This document shows, piece by piece, positions 1-9,416 of a DNA stretch of 54,949 nucleotides; within the stretch, counting starts at the first letter, position 1; every line of letters starts with the position of its first letter. The notes beneath the pieces are model-generated. The model was given only the letters and a program-made list of their open reading frames with translations, did not search any database and was not told the origin of the DNA. Position numbers and translations under genes: made by a program. The DNA lies in the NCBI GenBank assembly GCA_043810345.1, contig JBDROF010000124.1:1-54949 (forward strand), given 5' to 3'. The stretch is from QYOJ01 sp043810345 (GTDB taxonomy: Bacteria; Bacteroidota; Bacteroidia; Bacteroidales; FEN-979).

Positions 1-299
1 AGCTTCCGGGCATTCATCTGAATAAAAAGGTAGTTCGTGACACCCCGGAGATATTCTTGTCCGAGCGCCAGACTTTCGGCTGAAGAGTCGATCCCCACCA
101 CGAATCCAGCTTTATGGCACAACTCCGGGAACTGCCGTCCATACCCGCAGCCGAGATCCAACACCAGGTCACCCGGTTGGATGTAACTCAATGCATGATC
201 CAGTTCTGCCTGCAGGTATTGCCGGATACGCGGGGTAGCCAGGTCATAGATCTGTTTCAGGCGGTTGGAGGCGAGTTTTTTTTCGTAATAGCGTTTCAT
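1..299 (-). CDS. Class I SAM-dependent methyltransferase, C-terminus cut by window edge
   Basis: Read on the minus strand from an ATG at 299-297, this gives an open frame that runs off the left edge (about 99 residues visible). It starts MKRYYEKKLASNRLKQIYD and contains the SAM-binding motif I, LVLDLGCGYGRQ, around residues 45-56, followed by VVGIDSS, the usual acidic strand-beta2 residue that contacts the ribose. That pattern is typical of Methyltransf_11/25 type small-molecule or protein methyltransferases. The substrate cannot be told from the visible half. It is transcribed away from the HDAC gene, so the two share an upstream region with AT-rich repeat words near 330-355. Confidence 0.8.
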   Translation of the reverse strand, partial: MKRYYEKKLASNRLKQIYDLATPRIRQYLQAELDHALSYIQPGDLVLDLGCGYGRQFPELCHKAGFVVGIDSSAESLALGQEYLRGVTNYLFIQMNARK

Positions 300-381
300 G
301 GTGTTTATCTTGCCAGGATGTTACAAAATTACTAAAAGCGAAATAGCAAAATAGCTGGGCAGAGAGGGTGTAAAAATTTAC

Positions 382-389
382 GACCTTTG
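382..389 (+). promoter_or_regulatory. Possible -7 box, GAccTTTG
   Basis: GACCTTTG is one base from the Bacteroidota -7 consensus TAnnTTTG. It lies only 5 bases before the ATG at 395, so transcription from it would give an almost leaderless message. The same GACCTTTG variant occurs 16 bases before thiL. No clear -33 TTTG was found. Confidence 0.35.
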
Positions 390-394
390 TGCCC

Positions 395-2140
395 ATGTTC
401 AGAATCCGCAAGATATCCAATCCCTACCTGGAGGTGAACCTAAGGGCGATGGAGAAGGTGAAGCAGATCATCCGGGAGCAGTTCCCCGACATTCGTGAAG
501 AGACGATCATTGAGGTTTCCGAACAGCTGATCGATCCGCTCACCTATAAATACCAGGCGGCGTTGCTCATAGCCGATGATTTCAACGAGACCATCCGCGG
601 GTTTGCTTTGCTGCTATACATGCCCGATCTGGAATTTTGTTTTCTGGACTTTCTGGCAGTTTCTCCGGGAAAGACCTCTTCCGGAGTTGGGGGAACGCTC
701 TATGAGCGTCTCAGGGAGGAGGCGGAAGCGCTGGGAGCCATTGGGATTTTCTTTGAGTGCCTGCCGGATGATCTTGCGTTGTACCGGGATCAGAAATACA
801 TACCCCAGAATAAAACACGGCTTGCCTTCTATGAACGGTACGGCGCAAGACCCCTGGCCAACACATTGTACGAGACCCCGGTGAATCCCGATGAGGAGGG
901 AGCCCCCTACCTTGTTTTTGACGGCTTGGGACAGCGCGACAACATCCCGGCCGAAAAAGCCCGTCCAATCGTCAGGGCTATTTTGGAGCGCAAATACGGG
1001 GATTATTGTCCTGAAGAGTATATCGGGAAAGTCTTACAAAGCATCCAGGATGATCCGGTAACGCTGCGTCCCTTTCGCTACCTGAAGCGAGAGGAGAAAA
1101 AGTCATTCAAGACAGTGTTTCCGGAGAAACAGAAAATATTCTGGGTGATCAACGACCGGCATACCATTCACCATATCCGTGAAAAGGGATATGTCCAATC
1201 ACCGGTCCGGGTAGCCAGCATAGAAAAAGAGCTGGTGAAGACCGGCATTTTCCGGCAGGGGAAAGTGGAAGAATTTCCCGAAAAGTTTATCCTGGATATT
1301 CACGACCGGGGGTATGTGACCTATTTTAAAAAAGTGTGTAAAAACCTGCCTCCCGGCAAATCTGTCTATCCCTATGTGTTTCCTATCCGTAACAGCGCCA
1401 GACCGCCGAAGGAACTATCGGTACGCGCAGGCTATTATTGCCTGGATACCTTTACACCCTTAAATCAAAATGCCTACCTGGCAGCTCGATGGGGTGTAAA
1501 TTGCACCCTGACAGCGGCTACGGAGATCCTCGAAGGAACAGAATCGGCCTATGTGCTCACCAGGCCTCCGGGACACCATGCCGAACGAAAGATCTTCGGT
1601 GGATTCTGTTATTTCAACAATTGTGCGATCGCCGCAAATTACCTGCGCGGGTTCGGCAAGGTAGCGATCCTGGATATTGATTATCATCACGGCAACGGCC
1701 AGCAGCAGATCTTTTACTCCCAAAATGATGTGCTGACCATTTCCATCCACGGACACCCTTCGTTCGCCTATCCCTATTTTTCAGGTTTCAGGGAGGAGAA
1801 AGGCAAAGGAAAGGGAACCGGATTTAATGTGAACTACCCGCTTGAAGAACAGATCGATCCGGATGAGTATAAAGTGACCCTCAGCAAAGCGCTGGTGAAG
1901 ATCAAAGCCTTCGCCCCGGAATTCCTGATCGTGGCATTCGGATTGGATACGGCAAAAGGAGATCCCACCGGCACCTGGCGGTTATCAACAAAACATTTCG
2001 AGCAGAATGGGGAACTTATCGCCCAGTTGAAATTGCCAACCCTGATTGTTCAGGAAGGAGGGTACCGGCATCAGGCGCTGGGGAGCAATGCCAGGGCGTT
2101 TTTTCTGGGATTCTTTCAGGCACATAACAGGCAGAAGTGA
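395..2140 (+). CDS. GNAT acetyltransferase-histone deacetylase family fusion
   Basis: The protein is about 581 residues. Residues 1-200 look like a GNAT N-acetyltransferase, with a motif-A-like stretch VSPGKTSSGVGGTLYERL. Residues 240-575 are a class I/II-type histone deacetylase or acetylpolyamine amidohydrolase domain. Its zinc and catalytic residues are visible: RPPGHHAE (the two active-site His, about 391), DIDYHHGNG (Asp and His zinc ligands, about 427), AFGLDTAKGD (third ligand Asp), and the transition-state Tyr in QEGGYR (about 556). One polypeptide therefore carries both an acetyl-adding and an acetyl-removing fold; substrates are unknown. ATG 395 is preferred over an in-frame GTG at 389, which lies inside a promoter-like box. 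The stop codon sits at the start of a repeat tract. Confidence 0.88.
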   Translation: MFRIRKISNPYLEVNLRAMEKVKQIIREQFPDIREETIIEVSEQLIDPLTYKYQAALLIADDFNETIRGFALLLYMPDLEFCFLDFLAVSPGKTSSGVGGTLYERLREEAEALGAIGIFFECLPDDLALYRDQKYIPQNKTRLAFYERYGARPLANTLYETPVNPDEEGAPYLVFDGLGQRDNIPAEKARPIVRAILERKYGDYCPEEYIGKVLQSIQDDPVTLRPFRYLKREEKKSFKTVFPEKQKIFWVINDRHTIHHIREKGYVQSPVRVASIEKELVKTGIFRQGKVEEFPEKFILDIHDRGYVTYFKKVCKNLPPGKSVYPYVFPIRNSARPPKELSVRAGYYCLDTFTPLNQNAYLAARWGVNCTLTAATEILEGTESAYVLTRPPGHHAERKIFGGFCYFNNCAIAANYLRGFGKVAILDIDYHHGNGQQQIFYSQNDVLTISIHGHPSFAYPYFSGFREEKGKGKGTGFNVNYPLEEQIDPDEYKVTLSKALVKIKAFAPEFLIVAFGLDTAKGDPTGTWRLSTKHFEQNGELIAQLKLPTLIVQEGGYRHQALGSNARAFFLGFFQAHNRQK

Positions 2141-2220
2141 GAGACGAGCGGAGAGACGCGGCAATGGTAAAATGGCAAAATAGTGATGAGGTGATGGGGT
2201 GATGAAGTGATGAGGTTGAG
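2141..2220. repeat. Intergenic repeat-word tract
   Basis: Low-complexity words (gagacgagcggagagacg, then gtgatgaggtgatggggtgatgaagtgatgagg) fill the space between the HDAC stop and the response-regulator remnant. They resemble the short-word tracts found in other gaps of this window. Confidence 0.6.
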
Positions 2221-2227
2221 ACTTGTG

Positions 2228-2338
2228 TCAGGTGATTTGTAGAACATTTGCGATGCTCTCCAATACTCCATTTTTCGTGAAAGGTTTTGCCAGGTATCCA
2301 TCACAGCCGGCCTCCATGGAGCGTTTCTTTTCTTCCAT
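2228..2338 (-). pseudogene. C-terminal remnant of a response-regulator receiver domain
   Basis: In a frame different from the PQQ gene, the minus strand reads MEEKKRSMEAGCDGYLAKPF and continues for 16 more residues to a TGA at 2230-2228. AGCDGYLAKP is the classic end of a CheY-like receiver domain: the conserved Lys-Pro after beta5, followed by the alpha5 helix. No upstream phosphoacceptor half is present; instead the sequence runs straight into the PQQ protein. I infer a deletion that fused the middle of one gene to the tail of another. Confidence 0.7.
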
Positions 2339-3374
2339 TAAAGATAACCGGATGTGCATAATGGGCTTTCGTTCCGTGGGTGATCTTGAATGAGCTGATC
2401 ATCTCCATTTTTGGGCCATCTGCTTTGAACAAGCCGAGATGTCCCCGTTCATTGTAAAGATACAACCTTCCGTCGGCGAAAATAGTAGCTCCCTTGTCAA
2501 ATTTTACAGAGTCGGCGTTTAACCCGGTAGTTGCATCCTGTATGTACCATTGCCGTTTCTCATAGCTTGCTGTGTAGATGTAATTATCGAGTTTAATGAA
2601 CCCGCCCATAGTGTTGTCGCATGCTTTATTTCTCCATACCTCAGTGATTTCTGTCCCGTCTTTCGTATCAATGCCCAATAACGCATGGGCAGTAAATGTG
2701 ACCAGGATATTCCTCTCCGGCAATTGGATCAGCATGGGAGAGCAGTAGGCGGTATGCTCGCCCAGTCCTTTGCATATCCATTGTATCTTTCCGGTGAAAC
2801 GGTCAAGAGCCACCACGTTGGTATCGGGATTACCGGGTGTGCAATAGACCGTGTTGCCTTCCACAAGGAGCGATTCAGAAAAACCAAAACGTGTCAGGGG
2901 GGCGTGAAAATCCTGTGGCATATCATGCGACCAGCGAACCTTGCCGGCTTTCGCTTCCAGGCAGGCAACAGTACCTAAGCCAGTAGATAAGTAAATCAGT
3001 TCCTCCACAACAGTGGGTGTTGATCGTGATCCCGGATAATTGATGGTCCACTCCTTTCCGACAGGAGTTTTCCAGATGAAGTTCCCCGACCTGTCAAGCG
3101 CAAAGAGGTAAGTAACGGTGTCGATTTCACCATTCACATAGATCCTGTGGGCAGTGATAACCGGAGAACTATACCCGTTTCCCAGGTCGGCAAATTCCCA
3201 GAGCAGTTCAGGCCCCTCTTCTGGCCAGCTTTGGAGCAACCCGGTTTCATGATATAGCCCTCGGCGATCGGCTCCGCGCCACTGAAGTACTTCCTGGGAA
3301 AAGATACCTGTAGGGATCAGCAGGCAGCAAAGCGTAAATAAATAAAATTTACTCTCCCTTCTTCCCTGTCCCAA
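2301..3374 (-). pseudogene. PQQ-type beta-propeller secreted protein, 3' end lost
   Basis: A 357-codon frame with an N-terminal signal peptide (LFTLCCLLIPTGIFS) followed by repeated beta-propeller blades of the PQQ-like/quinoprotein type: LQWRGADRRG near the start, then blades such as VVALDRFTGKIQW and ACLEAKAGKVRW. Such proteins are periplasmic or outer-membrane-facing; the enzyme role is unknown. The family motif KAHYAHPVIFNGR is intact, but the usual last strand (about 20 residues) is replaced by KETLHGGRL and a stop, because the DNA switches to a response-regulator tail. Translation would start at a TTG that overlaps the end of the upstream membrane-protein gene by 26 bases, suggesting translational coupling. 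The truncation is small, so a product may still be made. Confidence 0.7.
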
Positions 3375-3765
3375 GGATTAATGCTGCTACTCCAGCCACT
3401 AAAGCGCCCAGAATGGTATTGGCAATCACATCGACAATAAAGACGGGGAATGTGAAAAGATTCATCCCTCCAAACAGAAACAGATCATAACTCAAAGTGA
3501 TGAGGAGTGCAATGATCAGTCCGGCAATAAACCCTTTCAGAAAGGTTTTAACGGAGGCCAGAAAAGCGAAGATGTACACGAACAGGATGCTCCATGCAAG
3601 ATTCCCGCCGATATATACCCACATGGAGGGCTCCTTCATTAATCCTTCGTAGACGGTCATGTTGGATTCATAAAAACCGGCCAGCAAAACGCCGAAAATC
3701 AGCCAGCCTAATAAAAAGCCCGTTGCCGCTGAGGCCAGAACTGCAAGAATGGGTTTCAGTGTCAT
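3349..3765 (-). CDS. Small integral membrane protein
   Basis: The product is 138 residues from the ATG at 3765 (MTLKPILAVLASAATG). Four hydrophobic segments are visible: near residues 5-30, 50-70, 75-95 and 105-130, with few charged residues. I do not recognise a named family; similar four-helix proteins are common in Bacteroidota. A longer frame begins at a TTG (3792) but that codon lies inside the -7 promoter box, so it is rejected. Its end overlaps the start of the PQQ gene, so both are probably on one transcript. Confidence 0.75.
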   Translation of the reverse strand: MTLKPILAVLASAATGFLLGWLIFGVLLAGFYESNMTVYEGLMKEPSMWVYIGGNLAWSILFVYIFAFLASVKTFLKGFIAGLIIALLITLSYDLFLFGGMNLFTFPVFIVDVIANTILGALVAGVAALILGTGKKGE

Positions 3766-3789
3766 AGGATTTTGGTTTAAAATTGTCGT

Positions 3790-3818
3790 CAAATATAATT
3801 AATTTTGAATTCGTCAAA
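3790..3818. promoter_or_regulatory. Divergent Bacteroidota-type promoter pair
   Basis: On the minus strand TATATTTG (3797-3790) matches TAnnTTTG, lies 24 bases before the membrane-protein ATG, and has a TTTG 17 bases upstream (3818-3815). On the plus strand TAATTTTG (3800-3807) also matches and lies 41 bases before the receptor ATG. The two boxes are almost back to back, so both genes may be controlled from one site. The minus-strand call is the stronger one. Confidence 0.5.
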
Positions 3819-3848
3819 ATTTATTACAAAAAAACTATCTGAGCTATA

Positions 3849-6263
3849 ATGAAACTTCCCCAACTCGTTCTGACTCTATTGTTATTTATGTTGTTTCCAT
3901 TTATCCTGATTTCGCAGTCCCGCTATCCAGGTGTGGTTACCGGCCGTATCCTGGATGCGCATACCCGACATCCTGTTGAGTACGCCAACATCCTCCTGAT
4001 TGATACTGTGACCGGCAAAATGGTTTCCGGTATCGTATCCGACAGCAATGGCTTTTTCAGGTTGGACAATCTTCCCTTCGGTGACTTCATCCTGGAGTAC
4101 AGTTTCATCGGATTTGGGAAGAACCGGTCAGGTCCTGTTAACCTCAGCCGGAATCAACCCCATACTGACCTGGGCGATCTCATTCTGGATCCGGCGGCAG
4201 TCACTATGAACGAGGTTACGGTAACCGGGGAGAAGACGATGATGATCACTAAGATAGACAGAAAGGTGTTCAATGTTCAGAAGGACATCATGGCTCAGAC
4301 AGGAACAGTAACCGACATGCTGCAAACCATCCCTTCGGTATCGGTCGACATTGACGGGAACATCTCCCTGAGAGGCTCGGAGGTCATAATCCTCATCGAT
4401 GGGCGCCCCTCCGTTATGACCGGGTCAGCGAACCTGGAGCAGATGCCGGCCTCGCTGATCGAACGTATAGAGGTAATCACCAATCCATCGGCAAAATACA
4501 AACCGGATGGCACTGGAGGGATCATCAACATCATCCTGAAAAAGGAGCGCAAAAAAGGGTTCAACGGCATCCTGGGAGCCAATGCCGGGGACCATAGCCG
4601 GTTCAATGCCAACCTGCAGCTGAATTACAACACAGGAAAGATAAATATCTTCGGAAGCTATGGATATCGCCAGGACTACCGTCTCCGGTCCAGGGATCTG
4701 GTTTCCCAGTCTATCGACACCGCCACATCCCAGTCCACTTATCTGGAACAGCATGGGGAGGGAACCTCATGGACCCGTTCACATTTAGGACAACTCGGGT
4801 TCGAATGGAATATCGGGAAAAAGGATGCAGCAGGGATCGCCGGGACCTATAACTACCGGAAATCAGACCGGGGGGATTCAACCTGGAATCAGTATCTGGA
4901 TACCGACAGACACCTGACCGAAGAGTTCAACCGTGTGTTGGACGGAAGGGAGTCGGAAGAGAGTGTGGGGGTAACTGCCTACTATGAACATGCATTCAAT
5001 AAGGAGGATGAGCATCTCTTCCGGATGGATTTTGAATACCAGAAAGATAGTGAGAAGGAGAACGACATGTGGACGACCCGGTATGATTTTCCCACCTATC
5101 CTACCGGACAGGACCACAGTGTTTCCGATAACCGCACGGAAGAGCTTGACCTCAACATTGGTTACAGCCGGCCTCTGTGGCAGGATGCTGCCCTGGAGCT
5201 GGGCTATGAAGGGACGATGCAGATTGAGAGCCAGGATCAGACCGTCGAGACATTCGATCCCGATTCCCTGGAGTGGATTCCCGATCCTGATCAGGGCTCC
5301 CGTTTTTACGGTAAACAAACGGTACATGCACTCTACACTACAGTGAGCTGGGAATGGAAAAAGTTCAGGCTACTTGGGGGATTGCGGGCTGAGGAGACCC
5401 TGCTTGACCTTCAATTCCGTTCCCTGGATACCACATCAAAAAGCGACTATTTTGCCCTCTACCCAACCCTCCACCTGGGAATTGTCTCCGGGAAACATGA
5501 ATGGCAGCTCAACTACAGCCGTCGCGTGCGTCGTCCGGATGTTGACGATATGAACCCGGTACCTGAATACCGGGATCCACGGAATATCTGGGTGGGCAAT
5601 CCGGACCTGAAGCCGGAGGATATCCATTCGATTGAATTCGGCTACTCCCTCCAACTGAAAAGCCTCACATTGGTGCCCACGCTTTTTTACCGCTACAAGG
5701 TCAATGGCTTCACCCGGGTGACCTCCAGCCTGAATGATACCGTTTTGGTCACTACCATGGAAAATCTCTCCACCGACCAGTCGGCCGGGTTGGATCTAAG
5801 CGGCAGCTGGCAGATCGAAAAGGTGGCCAGTATCAACTTCAGCGCCTCCGGATTCTATAACCAGATCGATGCCTCAGATATTGGCTACAGCAGCAACAAA
5901 GCGGCTTTTTCCTGGAATGCGAAGGTCAACGCCTCTTTCAACATCACCAAGACCACCCTGTTCCAGGTGAATGCCGATTACCGCTCGAAGAGCCTGACTC
6001 CCCAAGGGTTCCGGCGCGCCACCTGGGTGGTGAACCTGGGCTTCCGGCAGGACCTTTGGAAACGACGGATTTCGATCATTGCAACAGTTTCCGATCTCTT
6101 CAATTCCCGTGCTTATAAAAGTAACATCGACACACCTATCCTGATCCAGGAGTCGGTAAGACGCCGTGATGCACGCGTATTCTACGCCGGGTTTGTCTTT
6201 CACTTCGGCACCAACGAAAAAAAGGCCAAAGCCCCGAAGTTTGAGTTTGACAATGGGGAATAA
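3849..6263 (+). CDS. TonB-dependent receptor-like outer-membrane beta-barrel protein
   Basis: 804 residues. A signal peptide (residues 1-22, ending ILISQS) is followed by a carboxypeptidase-regulatory-like beta-sandwich (about 28-115; VTGRILDAHTRHPVEYANILL, DSNGFFRLDNLPFG). Next comes a TonB plug-like domain (about 130-235; VTDMLQTIPSVSVDIDGNIS, IERIEVITNPSAKYKPDGTG). The rest is a 22-strand-type barrel with many aromatic ends, of the 'outer membrane beta-barrel family' type. NPDLKPE near the middle is a typical barrel motif. There is no SusD partner next to it, so a glycan-uptake role is not supported; the substrate is unknown. It stands alone between two divergent or separately promoted units. 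Confidence 0.9.
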   Translation: MKLPQLVLTLLLFMLFPFILISQSRYPGVVTGRILDAHTRHPVEYANILLIDTVTGKMVSGIVSDSNGFFRLDNLPFGDFILEYSFIGFGKNRSGPVNLSRNQPHTDLGDLILDPAAVTMNEVTVTGEKTMMITKIDRKVFNVQKDIMAQTGTVTDMLQTIPSVSVDIDGNISLRGSEVIILIDGRPSVMTGSANLEQMPASLIERIEVITNPSAKYKPDGTGGIINIILKKERKKGFNGILGANAGDHSRFNANLQLNYNTGKINIFGSYGYRQDYRLRSRDLVSQSIDTATSQSTYLEQHGEGTSWTRSHLGQLGFEWNIGKKDAAGIAGTYNYRKSDRGDSTWNQYLDTDRHLTEEFNRVLDGRESEESVGVTAYYEHAFNKEDEHLFRMDFEYQKDSEKENDMWTTRYDFPTYPTGQDHSVSDNRTEELDLNIGYSRPLWQDAALELGYEGTMQIESQDQTVETFDPDSLEWIPDPDQGSRFYGKQTVHALYTTVSWEWKKFRLLGGLRAEETLLDLQFRSLDTTSKSDYFALYPTLHLGIVSGKHEWQLNYSRRVRRPDVDDMNPVPEYRDPRNIWVGNPDLKPEDIHSIEFGYSLQLKSLTLVPTLFYRYKVNGFTRVTSSLNDTVLVTTMENLSTDQSAGLDLSGSWQIEKVASINFSASGFYNQIDASDIGYSSNKAAFSWNAKVNASFNITKTTLFQVNADYRSKSLTPQGFRRATWVVNLGFRQDLWKRRISIIATVSDLFNSRAYKSNIDTPILIQESVRRRDARVFYAGFVFHFGTNEKKAKAPKFEFDNGE

Positions 6264-6308
6264 AAAGTGCCTCATCCATATCCTTCCGAATCAATCACTG
6301 AAATGTCA

Positions 6309-6316
6309 TACCTTTG
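6309..6316 (+). promoter_or_regulatory. -7 promoter box TACCTTTG
   Basis: TAccTTTG matches the Bacteroidota consensus and ends 23 bases before the ATG at 6340. It supports that start rather than the longer frame opening at 6166 inside the receptor gene. Confidence 0.6.
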
Positions 6317-6339
6317 ACACTGGAAACACAACCTGTTGC

Positions 6340-7578
6340 ATGACCTTCTCTTTCCGGAAAATCTTCAAAGGGTTCCTGAAACTGCTTCTCTGGTGTCTCG
6401 GAATCCTGCTTCTTTTGGAGATGATCATCTATTTCCTGGCTCCGATCTACGATTTTGAGGAGCCGGTACGCTTTTCAGGAGATCAATGGCACAATCCATA
6501 CCACGACATTGACACCGGCAACTGGCACCGGGCCAATTTTCACTTTCACACCAAAGGGTGGGCCGGGATTACAGCAGGTAGAGGAACAGAAGAGGAATAC
6601 CATGAGCAGTATAAGCGATTGGGTTATTCCGTTGCAACCCTCTCGCATTACCAGCACATCACCGAGTTTCAAAAAGATTCTCTCTCCTATATCCCGGTTT
6701 ACGAACACGGATTTGGGATCCGAAAAAAGCACCAGATACTCATCGGAGCGAAGAAGGTCTTATGGTTCGATTATTCCCTGATCCAGAACATCCACCACAA
6801 ACAGCACATCATCAACCTTCTCAGGCCTGACAGTGAAATCGTAACCATCGCCCATCCCGATTGGGAGAGCGGATACTCTATTGAGGATATGAAATACCTT
6901 TCCAACTACGATCTGATCGGAGTACTGGATAACATCTGGAACTCATTTGAACAGTGGGATGCAGCACTTTCAGCAGGACGCCCGGTATACATCCAGGGCG
7001 ACGATGACGGACACAACATCTACGATCCCTATGTAGTGGGACGGCGGTGTACCTTCATCAACTCACCCACCCGGAACGCAGATGACATGATCCGAAACCT
7101 CAAATCAGGGAATGCATTCGGAGCTGATATATACATGCGGGAATACGAGTCATTCGATGAAAAAGAGGTACGGGCAAAAATGATCCCGAAGATCACAGAT
7201 GTATCTATCCGGGACGATACTCTATGGGTGAAGACAGATACTATGGCCATGAAATTTGTGTTCATCGGGCAGGGTGGCAAAGCCCGGAAAGTACAATACA
7301 TGACCGATGCCGGATGGATTACATTGCAACCGGAAGATACCTACATTCGTACCAAGGTGGTGTTCTTCAGTCAATACAAACACCCGGGCACAATCTTCTA
7401 CCTCAATCCCGTGTTCCGGTATAACGGGGATTCCCCTTCCAACAGGTTGACGGCTACCATCAACTGGGAACGGACCTGGATCTTCCGGATCATGACACTG
7501 GGTGCACTGGCAATCGGCCTCTGGCTGGTCTTTCGTTACCGCTGGAGGAGACCAGGCTTTAAAAAGAGAGGTGCATGA
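6340..7578 (+). CDS. Membrane-anchored PHP-like metal-dependent phosphoesterase
   Basis: 412 residues. One membrane helix lies near the N-terminus (LKLLLWCLGILLLLEMIIYFL) and one near the C-terminus (IFRIMTLGALAIGLWLVF). Between them is a PHP-type fold: ANFHFHTKGWAG has the HxH metal pair, VATLSHYQHI and TIAHPDWES supply further His and Asp, and IQGDDDGHN resembles the late Asp-His ligand motif. PHP proteins hydrolyse phosphoester bonds; here the catalytic part should face the periplasm, which suggests an envelope substrate. It overlaps the next gene by 4 bases (ATGA), so it is likely co-translated with the glycosyltransferase. Confidence 0.75.
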   Translation: MTFSFRKIFKGFLKLLLWCLGILLLLEMIIYFLAPIYDFEEPVRFSGDQWHNPYHDIDTGNWHRANFHFHTKGWAGITAGRGTEEEYHEQYKRLGYSVATLSHYQHITEFQKDSLSYIPVYEHGFGIRKKHQILIGAKKVLWFDYSLIQNIHHKQHIINLLRPDSEIVTIAHPDWESGYSIEDMKYLSNYDLIGVLDNIWNSFEQWDAALSAGRPVYIQGDDDGHNIYDPYVVGRRCTFINSPTRNADDMIRNLKSGNAFGADIYMREYESFDEKEVRAKMIPKITDVSIRDDTLWVKTDTMAMKFVFIGQGGKARKVQYMTDAGWITLQPEDTYIRTKVVFFSQYKHPGTIFYLNPVFRYNGDSPSNRLTATINWERTWIFRIMTLGALAIGLWLVFRYRWRRPGFKKRGA

Positions 7579-9392
7579 ACGAACAACGAACTATAACCCG
7601 GATATTGGTGATCCTGCTGGTTGGTTCAGCGGTGATCAGGGGTTTTGTTGCCGGGTTCATCGAATTCGGGTTCGATGAGGTCTACGTCTGGACCTACGCC
7701 CGCTTCCCTGACCTTAGCCATTTCGACCACCCCCCGATGATAGGATGGGCGATCCAGCTCTTTACCCTGAACCTCTGGCTCGACCATGAATTCTTTGTCC
7801 GGCTGGCAGCCGTTGTGTTCGGTACCATCAATACCTGGATTATATTCCGGATCGGATCGTTCATCAAAGATCCCCGGACCGGTCTCTATGCGGCCTTCCT
7901 TTACACCGCCTCTTTTTACGCGTTTGTGATCTGCGGTCTCTTCATCATGCCCGATGGCCCACAGAGCCTCTTCTGGTTGCTCACCCTCTGGTTTCTGCTT
8001 CGTTCCCTGCCGGATACCAGTTGTAGCCGGACCAGCCGGAACTTCCTCTTCATGGCTGGGATTTCCGTCGGCCTGGCCCTTCTTTCCAAGTACCATTCGG
8101 CCTTTCTTCTTACCGGAGCTTTCATCTATATCCTGCTCTACAACCGCAAATGGTTCTCCGTAAAAGAGACCTGGTATGCGTTCCTCATGGTGATCCTGAT
8201 CTTCCTTCCGGTGATCCTGTGGAATTTCGACAACGAATTTATCAGCTTTACCTTTCATGGGGCCAGAATCACAACAGAGAGCAGTCAGTGGTTACACCCC
8301 GAGTTTTTCCTTGTGGAGATCCTGGGCCAGTTTTCCTACAACAACCCTGTCAACGTGGTACTGATCATCCTGGCTATCATAGCGTTGAACCGCGATGCCC
8401 GTTTCCTGAAAAAAGAGTACACACGACTGATCCTGTGGATCAGCCTGCCTCTGGTGTCGGCCTTCCTGATTTTCGCCCTCTTTGCCCGTACCCTGCCACA
8501 CTGGACCGGACCTGCCTACTTTGGTTTCATCCTTATTGCTGCGTCCTGGCTTTCGGAACGCAGCAAAACAAACTATCGCCTGAAGCTCTTTCCGTGGCCT
8601 ATCGGCATCGCTATTCTCCTACTTCTTTCCATCCTCACCCTGGCTGTCGGACAAATCCGATTTGGCTGGATACCGTTGTCGAAATGGGGAGCCGTAGACA
8701 TTACCCACGGGATGTACGGCTGGAAACAGCTGGGCGAGAAATTTGCACCCATTGTGGAATTTGACCGTGAACTCCTGTTGATCGACGCCCAGGCGCCCAT
8801 CTTTACTTTCCGGTGGTTCCCGGCGGCAAACTTCGATTACTATATTGCACGGAAAACAGGGAACAGGGTCTATGCACTGGGAAGCCTCGACCGCATCCAT
8901 AAATATCATTGGATCAATCAGAAACGGGGCAATCTCCCCATCGGAATGGATGTCTATTACATCGCCCTCAGCGACGATTATGAAGATCCAATGAAGCTTT
9001 ATGGCGATCTGTTCACCGTGATCCAACCCTCGGATACGATCGAGATTACCCGGGGAGATGAACTGGTAAGAAAAGCCTTTATATACCGGATGATTGGATT
9101 GAAAGAAGATCTGGAGTTTGTACCGCCTGACACGGCAGAGGAGATCAATCCGGAGGTTGAGCGCCTTCTCTTATTCCAGCGGCAGATCCGGACCAGTCCT
9201 GAGTGGATAAGGATCCTTCGGAAAAAGGCGAAAGAGGGGAAAATCAGTATCGAAGTGATGATCGTCAGGGAGGCACAAAAAATGCTGGATCGCGAAAAAG
9301 AGGTAAAACGAGACCTCCGGAAGCTCGACAGCCTCGAGACAGCAATCCCAACCATTATGACGGAGGATACCACGCTTGTTGAAAGAGAATGA
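7575..9392 (+). CDS. GT39/ArnT-like membrane glycosyltransferase
   Basis: 605 residues with about ten hydrophobic segments in the first 400 residues. The N-terminal loop has FDEVYVWTYARFPDLSHFDH followed by PPM, the DE...DHPP signature of polyprenyl-phosphate-dependent glycosyltransferases (GT39/GT83, PMT_2). These enzymes move a sugar from a lipid carrier to lipid A, protein or another envelope acceptor on the outer face of the inner membrane. Residues 400-605 form a soluble tail ending in charged helices. It overlaps the PHP-like gene by 4 bases, so the pair probably acts on one surface glycoconjugate; the acceptor is not known. Confidence 0.85.
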   Translation: MNEQRTITRILVILLVGSAVIRGFVAGFIEFGFDEVYVWTYARFPDLSHFDHPPMIGWAIQLFTLNLWLDHEFFVRLAAVVFGTINTWIIFRIGSFIKDPRTGLYAAFLYTASFYAFVICGLFIMPDGPQSLFWLLTLWFLLRSLPDTSCSRTSRNFLFMAGISVGLALLSKYHSAFLLTGAFIYILLYNRKWFSVKETWYAFLMVILIFLPVILWNFDNEFISFTFHGARITTESSQWLHPEFFLVEILGQFSYNNPVNVVLIILAIIALNRDARFLKKEYTRLILWISLPLVSAFLIFALFARTLPHWTGPAYFGFILIAASWLSERSKTNYRLKLFPWPIGIAILLLLSILTLAVGQIRFGWIPLSKWGAVDITHGMYGWKQLGEKFAPIVEFDRELLLIDAQAPIFTFRWFPAANFDYYIARKTGNRVYALGSLDRIHKYHWINQKRGNLPIGMDVYYIALSDDYEDPMKLYGDLFTVIQPSDTIEITRGDELVRKAFIYRMIGLKEDLEFVPPDTAEEINPEVERLLLFQRQIRTSPEWIRILRKKAKEGKISIEVMIVREAQKMLDREKEVKRDLRKLDSLETAIPTIMTEDTTLVERE

Positions 9393-9416
9393 CAGTGTTC
9401 CTCATTCTCCCATTCT

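Noticed and set aside
7626..8258. 210-residue open frame on the minus strand inside the glycosyltransferase gene
   Set aside because: It is a shadow of the transmembrane gene on the other strand, with composition unlike a real protein and no start signal.
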